Counted from the stretch's first letter, positions 23,801-33,111 are shown. The stretch is 64,000 bases of DNA from Mesorhabditis belari (GCA_958450365.1 CAUEEP010000741.1:1806001-1870000); one strand, 5' to 3'. Numbers and translations: made by a program. The notes: generated by a model not told the origin, from the sequence alone.

Positions 23801-25805
23801 CATTTGATTCTCCCGTTGCTCGGACTCTTCCTCAACCAGGTGGAAACGATTTAGCTGAAAAACAAGCTAATATACCTCTTTTTTACTTACAATAACTAGT
23901 TTTTAGCATTTTCAAACATTTCCTCACTCTTTGTTCCTTTCTCTTCCGAACTTTTGATTTTGCAATCGGCGCTGCAATCTTTTCCCTTGTCATACTTGGC
24001 GGGACTTCTTTGAGGATTTCAATCCATCGATCGACGTCAAGACTCAGTTTTGATACCAGAGCTGATGAGTAAGAGATCAATTGGAGGAAACTCTCGATCG
24101 ATTCGGCTGCTTGTTTCAGCGACACTCGTTGAACGGCGTCTAAAAAGTTACGCTGAAAGTTATGCTGAAAGTTATGCTGAAAGTTAGCTTACTAAAACGC
24201 TTACTAAAACTCGAGGAATAGCTACATTTCAGTTTTTGATGAAAGTTTTATGAAAGAAAGCCAAATTCAAAAGTTTTACGTAAAATTTCAAGCTTTAAGA
24301 TTAAAAATGAGATCAAGTATCCTTTCAAAAGCCTAGTCATATCATAGTCATAGCCTAGCCATGTTATCCAAAGGTTTTTTTGATGTTTAACTGCTAAAAG
24401 AACGTTAGCTTTCATTTGCAAACATTTGCCAACTAAAAAATGATGAAATTGCTTTAGAACTTAGAAATTTTCGGCGTAATTCGATCTTTTCTTATCTTTT
24501 ATATGCAAATTTCATTTGAAACGTAAAGCGATCTGTGGGATAGGCTAATTTCCGCAATTTTCTACAATTTTCTTTCCGCAACAGGGTTATTTGCGCAACT
24601 GAGGCGCAACTTGCCATAACTTTCTTCTAAGTCGGCCAATCTTTATGACTTTAGTTTCATTTTGTTGCACTTATTGAGATCTACAAAATGAAACCAATAT
24701 CATAAAGATTGGCTCACTGAGAAGAAAGTTATGGCGAGTTGCGCAAACGACCCAAATAACCCTAAAAAAAATTGTGGAAACTGTTCTCGCCAGTTTTGGT
24801 TAATTTAGCAATTGAATACTGAGATTTTCTAGATAGCTTTTGTTTTGAAAAAACGATTCTTCTGGGTTATCGGGTGTACGGAGCTATAACCTAACAGTGC
24901 ATTAAACATGGGCACTAGAGTGTCTTCCTCTCAAATCAAATCGTTCAAATCATGTTTTCTAAAAGGTGCTAGTTAGCAAAGGCATTTTCTAAACGCTCTT
25001 TTTGCGCTTTTCTTGGGGTAGGCTAATTTTCGCAATTTTATGTTGCGCAATAGGGTCCTTTAGCGCAACTCGCCATAACTTTGTTTCTAAGTCGGCCAAT
25101 CTTTATGACTTTAGTTTCATTCTGTTGCACTTATTGAGATCTACAAAATGACACCAAAATCATAAAGATTGGCTAACTTGGAAGAAAGTTATGGCGAGTT
25201 GCGCTAAGCCTAAAAAAAATTGCGGAAACTAGCCTACCCCAATTTGATCACCAATCCTGATCTTTCGTAGGGCATTGTAAAGTTGCGCAAACGACCCAGT
25301 TGCGCGAAAAAGGTAGGCTAGTTGTGGAAACTAGCCTACCTATCTGTAAATTCTGCAATAATACCCCATCCTATAGGAGCGTCGCGTCGTCTCTCAAGCT
25401 GAGAGTCAGTTTACTCTCAAATAAACGCTCATATCTTGACACGAGTACGTTTATTTCTCCATGTTTTAATATTAAATTAAAGTAGAGAAAATGGGTAATT
25501 TTTCGAGATATAAAACATATTTTTAGCTTTAACCAGCGCTTAGAAAAAAAGTGATTGAAAAATGATGAAAAATCAGCTCTTTTTTGCCGCTTTTTAATCA
25601 TTTTTACACGATTTTTTTACATAGCAAAGAAGTAAATTTCAACTCAAATCCAATCATTACCATAATATCGAATATTCTCCGCCAAAATCCTCAGTGTTGC
25701 CGCATCGGTGAGCGAATCGTCCGAGTTGCCGGTGAAAAACGATGAGTGAAGTAAAGGTAAAACTCGTTGCAATCCATGCTCAAGAATTGCACCCAAAACC
25801 GCCAT
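554..25805 (-). CDS. Very large multi-exon gene, alpha-solenoid-like protein, not identified (start at 25805, 3' end perhaps beyond window)
   Basis: I do not recognise the family. The ATG at 25803-25805 opens [12 protein letters not shown]. Exons that join in phase: 25805-25661, 24139-23928, 23854-23783, 22731-22612, 22528-22421, 21404-21309, 21192-21100, 21026-20929, 20826-20746, 20009-19854, 16641-16486 (3' end uncertain), 16424-16322 and 14131-13999. Further exon blocks, with approximate edges, lie near 13400, 11578-11390, 11372-11275, 10049-9964, 9873-9710, 9019-8905, 8825-8740, 8714-8515, 7546-7465, 7411-7329, 7278-6931, 6791-6690, 5196-5156, 4406-4262, 3549-3449, 3407-3240, 3185-3077, 3027-2896, 2153-2026, 1945-1890, 1277-1145, 866-683 and 638-554. 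The residues are mostly amphipathic helices rich in Leu, Glu and Lys, as in HEAT/ARM proteins, with a more beta-like stretch at 7278-6931 and an acidic loop ([12 protein letters not shown]) near 3270. No stop was found at the left end. The join from 16486 to 16424 does not keep frame with a canonical donor, so either an exon boundary is misread or two genes are involved. Confidence 0.6.
969..1136. repeat. 10-11-bp tandem array
   Basis: Unit AAAGGCTTTT with one-base indels, about 16 copies, immediately beside an exon of the large gene. Confidence 0.9.
1331..1770. repeat. 11/12-bp minisatellite (GGATTGGATTGT type)
   Basis: About 440 bp of GGATTGGATTGT and GGATTGGATGT variants. Stop-free in three frames on the plus strand because of its composition, so frames here are not genes. 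Confidence 0.9.
2241..2546. repeat. 14-bp tandem array
   Basis: Unit GCCAAGAATGGGAA with variants, about 21 copies, in an intron of the large gene. Confidence 0.9.
2783..2890. repeat. Polypyrimidine (TTC/TCC) tract
   Basis: Imperfect TTCTTCCTCC repeats. On the minus strand it is polypurine directly after the strong GTGAGT donor of the exon at 3027-2896, so it is taken as intronic. Confidence 0.8.
3560..4020. repeat. About 24-bp tandem array
   Basis: Unit GCTGCTGGCTTGTCTTAATT plus AGAA or GAAAA variants, about 19 copies, filling an intron of the large gene. Confidence 0.9.
4911..5030. repeat. 12-bp tandem array
   Basis: Alternating TTCAAGACTTTC and AAGATCTTCAAG phases, about 10 units. Confidence 0.85.
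5857..6606. repeat. About 29-bp minisatellite
   Basis: Unit built from AACAAGAAAGCCAGG and CCAGCCAGCCAGG, about 25 copies with ordered variants (some units carry AGAGCAG). It opens frames of more than 250 codons on both strands, which are artefacts. Confidence 0.9.
7720..7800 (-). repeat. tRNA-like sequence (tRNA-derived SINE piece)
   Basis: The minus strand carries a B-box-like GGGTTCGACTCCCGG. The upstream half is not a clean tRNA. Confidence 0.5.
8017..8082 (-). repeat. tRNA-like sequence adjoining a satellite
   Basis: Minus strand: GCGCTTGTCTACGACTCACA, then CGGTTCGATCC. It resembles the copy at 7720, and the 12-bp array begins at its upstream end. Confidence 0.45.
8082..8456. repeat. 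12-bp array of GATTGCGCCCTC
   Basis: A core of about 14 identical units flanked by a longer relative (CACGGTGATTGCGCC). GC-rich, unlike its surroundings. Confidence 0.9.
9290..9480. repeat. Interstitial telomere-type (TTAGGC)n array
   Basis: Tandem TTAGGC with TTAGCTCAGAC variants. TTAGGC is the canonical nematode telomere unit. Confidence 0.9.
9555..9677. repeat. Second (TTAGGC)n array with a duplicated flank
   Basis: The ACCCAAATAACTCTTTTATTGG flank seen near 9265 recurs near 9560 before another TTAGGC run, so array and flank were duplicated together. Confidence 0.85.
10115..10183 (-). repeat. tRNA-like sequence
   Basis: Minus strand: GTGACCGAGTGATCCAAGGC (A box of Leu/Ser type) and GGGTTCAATCCCC (B box). 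Confidence 0.6.
10255..10362. repeat. Head-to-head telomere-type arrays
   Basis: (TTAGGC)n at 10260-10320 meets (GCCTAA)n at 10333-10356 across TCCCCTAAGGGGGG, an inverted junction. Confidence 0.85.
10772..10866 (-). repeat. tRNA-like sequence
   Basis: Minus strand: ATAGCTCAGTTGTTAAAGCA (A box), then a degenerate T-arm, with the 3' part duplicated. Confidence 0.55.
10875..11130. repeat. About 36-bp polypurine array
   Basis: Units of GGAAGTAGAAGGGGAAGAG and AAAGGAAGAAAGAG, purine-only on the plus strand. Confidence 0.85.
11645..11893. mobile_element. Fold-back element
   Basis: Arms at about 11646-11740 and 11810-11893 share GTCTGTAACTCCCTTGTCTT and ACGATCGTC blocks in inverted orientation. 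A fragment of the same family lies at about 27429-27504. Confidence 0.65.
12478..13060. repeat. 19-bp minisatellite
   Basis: Unit TAAGCTACCAGCTACTTTG with TTAACAG and CCTTG variants, about 30 copies. Confidence 0.9.
13430..13492. repeat. Short ATCATAAAAT array
   Basis: About six copies of a 10-bp unit beside an exon of the large gene. Confidence 0.8.
14150..14566. mobile_element. Fold-back element, family A (copy 1)
   Basis: Two arms of about 195 bp, ends GGGTGGGACAAATGCGACC, meet near 14350. The same palindrome occurs at 38391-38784. Confidence 0.8.
14638..15229. mobile_element. Fold-back element with mariner-like ends
   Basis: Ends TTGGGTTGTCCAGTTATGAA and its inverse, TA at both edges, arms of roughly 200 bp, no transposase. 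Confidence 0.75.
15528..16152. mobile_element. Fold-back element enclosing a tRNA-like core
   Basis: Long diverged arms (GACCTGTTGCACTTC, GAGACCTAGCT, ACTGCGTTAGAT blocks inverted). The centre at 15822-15935 has a tRNA-like segment: minus strand GGTGTAGTGGGTAAGAGTCC and GGTTCGATCCCTC, with a small GGGCCTAT palindrome between. Confidence 0.7.
17074..17617. mobile_element. Non-autonomous mariner fold-back
   Basis: Ends TTGGGTTGGTGAATTGAAAA with TA flanks. The internal segment near 17130-17200 is repeated inverted near 17320-17400. The right end encodes a mariner transposase C-terminus, [17 protein letters not shown]. Copy at 62407-62947. Confidence 0.8.
17706..18121 (+). pseudogene. Mariner transposase relic (catalytic core deleted)
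   Basis: 17706-17868 encodes the N-terminal helix-turn-helix region ([17 protein letters not shown], then [19 protein letters not shown]) and ends at a stop. The frame then jumps to the C-terminal tail ([13 protein letters not shown], an in-frame stop, then [18 protein letters not shown]) and the right inverted repeat at 18121. All catalytic aspartates of the D,D34D core are missing, so this copy is dead. Confidence 0.85.
18331..18853. mobile_element. MITE with mariner-like inverted ends
   Basis: TTAGGTTGATGCATAAGTG opens it and the inverse closes it at 18853, about 520 bp, no intact frame. A second element starts at its right edge. Confidence 0.75.
18853..19696. mobile_element. Near-perfect 840-bp palindrome with tRNA-like segments in both arms
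   Basis: Ends TTGGGTTGGTGGAAAAGTCC inverted at both sides. Arms of about 360 bp look almost identical, centre near 19275. Each arm holds a tRNA 3' half (ACCGGTGGAAGTCGAACCAG at about 19180 and its inverse at about 19370). Mirror-image frames on both strands follow from the palindrome. Confidence 0.85.
19737..19848. mobile_element. Mariner 3'-end fragment
   Basis: Same sequence as the end of the relic at 18030-18121, with a short internal inversion of GTTGAACAAAATTT, ending at the TA beside an exon of the large gene. Confidence 0.7.
20045..20610. mobile_element. Fold-back element next to an exon
   Basis: Arms at about 20050-20190 and 20465-20605 (GGATTCCGACTCAGCTTTTAG against its inverse) with a 270-bp centre. 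It begins about 35 bp upstream of the exon at 20009. Confidence 0.7.
21628..21708 (-). repeat. tRNA-like sequence, Ser/Leu type
   Basis: Minus strand: AGCCGAGTGGTTAACGCG (A box) and CAGGTTCGACCCCTC (B box), with a long variable region. Arms do not close perfectly, so it is more likely SINE-derived than a working gene. Confidence 0.6.
21775..21868 (+). repeat. tRNA-like sequence with tandem 5' part
   Basis: GGTTCGACTCCCACC B box on the plus strand; upstream ATGGCGCAGA units are repeated. Confidence 0.5.
22196..22266 (-). repeat. tRNA-like sequence
   Basis: Minus strand: ATAGCTCAGTGGTTAGAGCA and GAGTTCAATCACC; the anticodon arm is degraded. Confidence 0.6.
23190..23685. repeat. TATC/CATC tetranucleotide microsatellite
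   Basis: About 500 bp of interleaved TATC and CATC in an intron of the large gene. Confidence 0.95.
24535..24785. mobile_element. Fold-back element, family B (copy 1)
   Basis: Arms share GGCCAATCTTTATGACTTTA and GCGCAACTCGCCATAACTTT blocks inverted. Copy 2 lies at 25012-25345. Confidence 0.75.
25012..25345. mobile_element. Fold-back element, family B (copy 2)
   Basis: The same inverted blocks as at 24535, with an extra arm piece at 25265-25345. Both lie in intron 1 of the large gene. Confidence 0.75.
25371..25605. repeat. Dispersed repeat, copy 1
   Basis: The block AAACGCTCATATCTTGACAC and its surroundings recur at 52110-52310 with moderate divergence; nature unknown. Confidence 0.6.
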
Positions 25806-26119
25806 CGAAATGCCAAAAATGCCAAAAAAAAATAAAGCCCTTCTCTTTATTTATTGATAAGTTTTTAGCGGAATGAATAAATTTTGGGAAACTTTTTTGT
25901 GAGGAAATGAGAAAAGGGACACCATTGACGGAAAGTGATAAGATAAAGAGCCCAGTTGGGTCTTGTCCAGAAGTTTTTTCCCTTCTTTGACTTTTTTGCC
26001 TTTTTCCCCCTTTTTTGACTTTTTTGATAGCTGTTTTTCTGTATTCTCAAGATTTTTCAATGAATAAATAAAATCTTTTGCTGTGTTTTTGCTTTTTTTT
26101 CTGCACCATTTGTTCACGT

Positions 26120-26595
26120 TTCTTCTAAAGAGCTTCTAAAGAGATTCTAAAGAGCTTCTAAAGAGCTAAAGAGCCTCTAAAGAGCTAAAGAGCTTCTAAA
26201 GAGCTTCTAAAGAGCTTCTAAAAGCTAAAGAGCTTCTAAAGAGCTAAAGAGCTTCTAAAAAGCTTCTAAAGAACTTCTAAAGAGCTTCTAAAGAGCTTCT
26301 AAAGAGCTTCTAAAGAGCTTCTAAAGAGATTCTAAAGAGCTTCTAAAGAGCTAAAGAGCTTCTAAAGAGCTTCTAAAGAACTTCTAAAGAGCTAAAGAGC
26401 CAAAGAGCTTCTAAAGAACTTCTAAAGAACTTCTAAAGAGCTTCTAAAGAGCTAAAGGGCTTCTAAAAAGCTTTTAAAGAGCTAAAGAGCTTCTGAAGAG
26501 CTTCTAAAGAGCTAAAGAGCTTCTGAAGAGCTTCTAAAAAGCTAAAGAGCTTCTAAAGAGCTTCTAAAGAGCTTCTAAAGAGCTAAAGAGCTTCT
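26120..26595. repeat. 10-bp array (AAGAGCTTCT)
   Basis: About 45 units between the end of the Q-rich gene and the start of the large gene. Confidence 0.9.
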
Positions 26596-26636
26596 CATTT
26601 CATGATTTTTGTGATTTCAGATTGAGTTTTCATATG

Positions 26637-26642
26637 TTTATT
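26637..26642 (-). terminator. Poly(A) signal of the Q-rich gene
   Basis: AATAAA on the minus strand, 49 nt past the stop codon at 26691-26693. It is the only close match in the expected interval. Confidence 0.6.
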
Positions 26643-26690
26643 TTATTATATTGATCGAATAAACTTTTCACATCGAAATTTGTACACTTT

Positions 26691-29600
26691 TCACGCTCGA
26701 ATCGCTCGTCGCTTTCGGCCGAATTGTTGTTGAGATTGAGAGGATTGCTGAAAAAGGATCGAGATTTGAGGCTTAGGCTTAGAGGGTGTTCCTCTCAAGA
26801 AATTACGTGAAATAGGAAACGGGTTGGGTCGAAATCAACTGAGTTTCTTGAATATCTTCTACAATTCTACAATATGTAAGATATTCGGTTTGATTTTAAA
26901 TGCAATCGTTTTGCTATTTTGCACGATTTCTTGAGAGGAACACACTCTAGTTGAGATTGCGAATATGAATTCGATTCAATACCAATTACGTTCAATACCA
27001 ATTCAATACCAATTCTAAACTAATGGAAACTCATAGAAGATCAAATCTATTTTAATTTCGAATCAAAAGTTATAGTTCAGTAATGGGCTAATTACAAGAA
27101 GCGATCTTCAAAGACTGGGCAAAAATTGATTGTGGCACCGCGCCCGCCTTTTTTGCCATTGACAATCTAACTTTGAGCTCAAATTTCTTGGTGTTGGGTA
27201 ATTCAATTGAATAGTTTTTGGTACCAATTGACAGAGGAAGAATTAGAGCATCTAATGATACCAAGAATATTTGAAATTGAACGGCCCAACACCAAGATAT
27301 TTCAGCTCAAAGTTAGCCAATGGAAAAATGGGCGGGACGCGTGTGCCCGCGGATTTGCGACGTGATTTTGTGGCTTTCTATTAGAGCATTTACGGGAACA
27401 GCTTTGAAGTCTACTCAGGTACCTGCACTACTGGACAATGAAATATCATATTTGAAAAAAGATCGCCACTTTCGCGCGTCTGTAACTCCCTTGTCATTAC
27501 CGCCATTGGCTATCTAACTTTGAGCTCAAATATCTTGGTGTTGGGTGGTCCAATTGAAATAGTTTTGGTACCAATCGACAGAGGAGAACTTGGCGCGTTT
27601 AATGATACCAAGAGTATTCAAATTGAATAGTCCAAGATCAAGATATTTGAGCCCAAAGTTAGTTTGCCAATGGCAAAAGCGGCGGCGCGCATTTCCAGCT
27701 TCCAAATCTCTATTTTTCCAATAAAAAAGCTATTTCTCATTTAAAGAATCAATTTTTCTATGCAATACCTTCATTTCTTTGCTTTTTTCATTTCTTTTTC
27801 ATTTCTCAACTCACCAATCCTGCGTTGTATCCATTGCAGTACTGTGTGCAGTCCATTTGAGCCGACATTCCGTACTGTTGTTGAGAGGTTTGTGTGTTTT
27901 GTTGTTGGTTTCTGAAAAGTTGAAATGTTTTTGGTAAAATATCTAAAGAATTTTCTTCGTTCAACTATAATACCCACCCAAAGCTAGTCGACCCAAGCTG
28001 TTGTTGGCCTTGTTGTTGGCTCTGTTGTTGGCTCTGTTGTTGGTCTTGATTCTAAAATAACCACTGAGTATCGGATTTCAATTCGTTTTTGTCTGAACTC
28101 AAAAAAAAATTCTATTACAAATTGAGTAAAAAGTTAAACTTAAATTGGAATGAAATTGGAATGAAAGTCGAAAATCACCTGCGACATTTGTTGACAAACT
28201 GGGGCACACTGTTGTTGCATTTCCGAGGCGCTCACTTGCTGAAAGAAAAGTGATTCTATCCGATAGGCAATCCCGCTCGTAATTTCAATAGAAATCTGTG
28301 AACTTATCAAAAATTTGATTCTAATTTGATTCTACAGCTTCTGTCTCAGATTGCTCTAGCTCTAGCTCTAGCTCTAGCTCTAGCTCTAGCTCTAGCTCTA
28401 GCTCTAGCTCTAGCTCTAGCTCTAGCTCTAGCTCTAGCTCTAGCTTTAGCTCTAGCTTTAGCTCTAGCTCTAGCTCTAGCTTTAGCTCTAGCTCTAGCTC
28501 TAGCTCTAGCTCTAGCTCTAGCTCTAGCTCTAGCTCTAGCTCTAGCTCTAGCTCTAGCTCTAGTGCGAAAGTTATCAGAGCTTTTAACATGAACTAGCAT
28601 TGGCTGTATGTGAGATGAGAACTCAACTTGACAAGATCCAATTTGGCTATGAATTGACATTGAAATTGACATTGAAATTGATATTGAACTTGACATTGAA
28701 ATTGACATTGAAATGAATCTGGTAATCAATCAGTTGCCAGTAGTGTAAATATCAGATCTTTCAAGGCTCTAGCACAACATTTAGAAGCGGTTCTCATTGC
28801 GTTAGTTTTCGAATATTCAAAAATTTTGATTGTGGGACATTTGACACGTCCAATGCGTCCAACAAGCGGTTGTTGAACCTTTTATTTGCGCCCCGCCCCT
28901 TTTGCCATCGGCAATCTAACTTTGAGCTGAAATTTCTTGGTGTTGGGTGGTCCAATTTAGATAGTTTTTGTACCAATCGATAGAGAAAGACTTGGCGCAT
29001 CCAATGATGTCAAGAACATTTAAATTGAACAGCCCAACACCAAGAAATTTCAGCTCAAAGTTTGATTGCCAATGGCAAAGTGGGCGGGGCGTCGTTCCTT
29101 TTATAGGCGCCCCGTCTCTTTTGCCATTCGCTATCCAACTTTGAGCTCAAATATCTTGTTGTTGGGTGGTCCAATTGAAATAGTTTTTATACCAATCGAT
29201 AGAGAAAAACTTGGCGTATCTAATGATATTAAGAACATTTAAACTGGACCACCCAACACCGAGAAATTTCAGCTCAAAGTTAGATTGGGACGGGGCTCGT
29301 ATCAAATGTGCAATAACCAAAAATTTTGGCTTACTTGATTATTTCCATATGGAGATTGAGTGCTGCTGCCAAATTGTTGTTGGTATTGATTGTTCTGTTG
29401 TTGATAGTTGTAGCTTTGAGTGGTCTGATCGAACTGAAACTTTGAGTTGAGTTAAAGTTAAAGTTACTTGGAGTTAAAATTGCCTTAAAGGTTAAAAGCT
29501 TATTCATTTGTTAAGCAAATTTCGTTTTTGCTTATTCGACAAAACAAAACTCGCCTGATTATTCGCATATTGCTGAGTGTTTCCGTACTGTTGTTGATTC

Positions 29601-31685
29601 TGATTGTAGTTCGAGCTTTGCTCGTACTGGAAAAGTCATTTGGGATTCTTCAGTTATCGAGTATTCAGGAATATCGAGTTTTAAAGTCTACCTGTGGCTG
29701 CATTCCATAAGCTTGCGTAGTTCCATATTGTTGTGGTTGTTGCTGTTGCTGTTGTTGCTGTTGCTGATAGTATGGGCTTTGGGTGGATTGGCCGTACTAA
29801 AACGTTCGAATAACTGACCGTTCGAATAACTTCTCGTGATGTAAAGTAGAAGTACTTTTGTAAAGTAAAAGTGAAGTATCTTAGACAGACAGACAAACAG
29901 ACAATTTTCTAGACAAAAGTGTATATTATTGTATTCTGAAAGCCCGAGTAATTCCTTCTCTTTCTTCCTTCCCTTCCTTCCTTTCTTTCTCTTCCTTCTC
30001 TTCCTTCCTTCCCTTCCTTCCTTTCTTTCTCTTCCTTGACTTCCCCATTCCCTCTTCAAAGAAGGCGCTGATAGCTCAGTGTTAAAGCTATCCAGCTTTA
30101 GCTGATAGCTCGGCATCTATTCAGTAAGCAGAAGGTCGAGAGTTCAATTCTCCTCCCCCGCAAAATTCTTTACCATTCATTTCTTTACTTTATTGAACAT
30201 TTCAAACTCATTGCAAACTGATACACGTACAGTAAATTGATTTTTAACAAAATACCATTGCTTTTTAGCAAAATACCATTGATTTTCAACAACTAAATAC
30301 TTGATTGTCTGATAAAAAAAGTAAGAGCAAGTCAAGGGCATGGGAATGTTGAAAGGTTTGACGCGCGTCTACTTGATCGACGATTTCCCGGCACAATCCC
30401 CTATCATTCTCACGCCAAATCAACAACAAAAAGAAAAGAACTAGAAGATGCGTCATTTCGACTGGAAATCACGCGAAAAATGACTAGGATAATCGCAAGA
30501 AAAGCCATTCAAAGTTAGATAACTGAACACTAATTGCTAAGGTGTTGATGGATTAAACTTCCGCGGATTTCATTGATCAGGATTTGAAAAAGCTATTCTT
30601 TTTAATTTTAACAATAAATAACGACTTCTACTTATAGATTTCTTAAATCTGTTTAAATTTCAAATCAAAACCATTTCCCAGAGACGGAAAACTTCTTTTC
30701 GCTCGCTCAAAGTAGCCGAACGAGTTCGAAAAATCTAGAATATCTACCTGTTGTTGTTGTTGTCCATATCCTTGTTGTTGCCCGTACATATTGCTGTTTG
30801 ATTGACCGTATTGCATGTTGTTTGTGTTTTGGTATTGACTAAAAATCTAGCTACTTTCTCTTCAAAAATTGTCTCTCACTTTTGAGCCGTTTGACCATAC
30901 TGAGACTGCGACGAAGAGGGATTGCGGAATTGTTGTTGTGAGTTTGGCTGTGTTCCTGTAAGAGTAAGAAGTCTATGAGATTATTGAGCATTGCAAAATG
31001 AGTCAATCAGGAAATTCTGGGGCCTGTTTTGAGCTCAAATTAAACTCTAATTTCTTTCGTTTCACACCATTGCTTCCCATTCCTTGTTGAGCCGGAGTTT
31101 GTGGTGGAGCGGGTGGAGCGCCGCCGATTGAGGGGAAGAATTTCGCGTTCAGAGCTTGAGTCTCCTGAAAAATCAGAAATCTGGTCGGCAATCAGTTTTT
31201 CAATGAACAACTTGAAGCTTCTGGAAGCCTTGAAGCCTTCTGGAAGCCTTGAAGCTTCTGGAAGCTTTGAAGCCTTCTGGAAGCTTTGAAGCCTTCTGGA
31301 AGCTTTGAAGCCTTCTGGAAGCCTTGAAGCCTTCTGGAAGCCTTGTAGCTTCTTGATGCCTTGTAGCTTCTTGAAGCTTGAAGCAATTTACCTGTATTCT
31401 TTGTGGATTCGTGTACTTGTCTCCTTGATAGTCAGGCAAGTAACCGGGCTGATTTCCGCTACCGCTTTGTCCTGGAACTTGGCTTTGGTAGAGGGCTTTG
31501 GTAGAGCATTTAGTTAAAAATTCTATTTTCTAGAATCGAAATCCTATCAGATTTAAATAAAATCAAATTTTACCTTGCTGTTGCTGTTGCTGTTGCTGAG
31601 CCAAAACTACCGATAACAAAAGTGTGGAAAGGATAATCCTAAAGCAAGACGTTTTATTTTAAAATATTCAACATTACGTTCTCAT
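26691..31685 (-). CDS. Secreted Q/N/Y-rich (prion-like, pqn/abu-type) protein, 13 exons, 334 aa
   Basis: Thirteen exons join in frame to 1005 nt including the stop: 31685-31678, 31638-31574, 31495-31392, 31164-31068, 30955-30880, 30838-30748, 29796-29692, 29626-29555, 29433-29335, 28238-28179, 28051-27978, 27911-27815 and 26747-26691. The product starts MRTIILSTLLLSVVLA, a clear signal peptide, then runs of Gln. Low-complexity segments follow that are rich in Gln, Tyr, Gly, Asn and Ser (YGQ and QQQ motifs). Cysteine pairs occur late (CAPVC and CTQYC), and the C-terminus has a dibasic RKRR motif followed by AIRA. Composition and spaced cysteines resemble nematode pqn/abu proteins, several of which are pharyngeal-cuticle components; that role is inferred. 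The acceptor of exon 3 (CAAAG) is weak and was chosen because it keeps the Q/Y-rich frame. Exon 8 ends at a GC donor. No folded domain is visible. Confidence 0.82.
27152..27690. mobile_element. Two small palindromic MITEs, family C
   Basis: About 180 bp each (27152-27330, 27503-27690). The arm CTAACTTTGAGCTCAAAT...CTTGGTGTTGGGT is inverted in the other half. Two more copies at 28895-29075 and 29120-29290. All four sit in introns of the Q-rich gene. Confidence 0.8.
28350..28562. repeat. AGCTCT hexamer array
   Basis: About 35 near-identical copies. It gives stop-free frames on both strands that are not genes. Confidence 0.95.
28895..29290. mobile_element. Palindromic MITEs, family C (copies 3 and 4)
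   Basis: Same arms as the copies at 27152; separated by about 45 bp. Confidence 0.75.
30060..30165 (+). repeat. tRNA-like sequence with internal duplication
   Basis: TGATAGCTCAGTGTTAAAGC and GAGTTCAATTCTCC on the plus strand, with a duplicated GCTGATAGCTC between the two boxes. Confidence 0.55.
31205..31375. repeat. About 18-bp array
   Basis: Unit GCCTTCTGGAAGCTTTGAA with variants, in intron 3 of the Q-rich gene. Confidence 0.9.
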
Positions 31686-32158
31686 CGTTGCCGAAAAAAT
31701 CGCGTCTAGAATAGAAGAAAGGGCACTAGATAAATCCTTTTTCCAGCTTTTATATTCGAGCCGGGGCGGTGCCTGAGAAAAATCCGCGCAATCGAGAGAA
31801 AAGAAAAGAAAAAAAAAGAGCCCAAAGAAAAAAACTGCAGAAAAAAGGAGTCTCCGGTTTGACTCATCAGTGGTTTTCTATTTTTTTTTCTTTAGAGTGA
31901 TAGCTTTTTACTGGTTAATGTTGATGTTGAAGATGTTAATGTTGATGTTGAAGCGCTTCGCTTTTGAAAAGAGTAAAGCATTTTAGAATTGTTTTCCAGC
32001 AATTCCGGAACCGATTCTCATTTTCACGATAGTCACTAAATCTAAAAGATCAATTAAACCCGAGTTCCAATTGTTTATGAGACTTTGAATGAACAGAATG
32101 AATGAATTTGAATGAATTGAACGTTGTCTAGAGATAATGTTATTGTCAACTTTTGATA

Positions 32159-32873
32159 TACCGTATTTTCTCTAATAGTAGTGCACCCTGAGCGTCGCCT
32201 AAATTCCTCGAAATCTCGAGAACCGCTTATCAGAACCTATCGATGTGGGGTCGGAAAATGTAGCTGACGATGAGATCTAGTGGGGGAGAAGAGTGTTGAG
32301 TTTCTGGGAAAAATTGGAAACCGTAAAATAGGCATCAACTCGGCTCGGCCAGGGGAGGGGGAAAGGGCACTACAATTAGAGAAAATCCAGAATAAGCGGA
32401 GTTTTTTGACTCATGGGAATAAATGCATTCTATATCAGGGAGAGTTAATTTATAAAGCCTTTATCATTATCTTTATCATAGCCTTTATCATATCATAAAA
32501 CCATTATCTCGGTTAACAAATGATTTTCAGAAAATCATTTGTTATAGTCATCAACTCGGCTCGCCGTGGTGCACTACTTTTAGACTACAATACGGTACCC
32601 ATAATCGGCTAGTCGGTTACGATTTTCGCTAGCGAACTGTGCAAATTTGAATACCGTATTTTCTCTAATAGTAGTGCACCCTGAGTGTCGCCTAAATTCC
32701 TCGAAATCTCGAGAACCGCTTATCAGAACCTATCGATGTGGGGTCGGAAAATGTAGCTGGCGATGAGATCTAGTGGGGGATTTGAGTGTTGAGCTTCTGC
32801 AAAAGCTTGGAAACCGTAAAATAGTCACCAACTCGGCTCGCCGGGGTCCACTACTATTAGAGAAAATACGGTA
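32159..32873. mobile_element. Two MITE copies, family D
   Basis: Ends ACCGTATTTTCTCTAATAGT and inverse. Copies at 32159-32590 (with an insertion) and 32654-32873. Others are at 39717-39920 and 59431-59520. Confidence 0.8.
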
Positions 32874-33111
32874 GTTTTAAAGAGGACACTTCAGTTTTTC
32901 AAAGGAACCAAATAAAGATTCAATCAATCTTTCAATCAACTAACCAACTAAGTTCAATCAACTAACCGAATCTGGGAAAATCGAGAGAAAAAACTCTCAA
33001 ATCAAATCGCATTATTCATTAAAGGATTTGAATGAATTTATTTAAAAGTTTAGACTAAATAAATGCGATTTTTAATTGGTAGCTATTGGAATTGATTGAT
33101 TGATTGATTCG

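Noticed and set aside
28321..28729. Leu-Glu, Ala-Leu and Ala-Arg dipeptide repeat proteins
   Set aside because: AGCTCT hexamer read in three frames; intronic.
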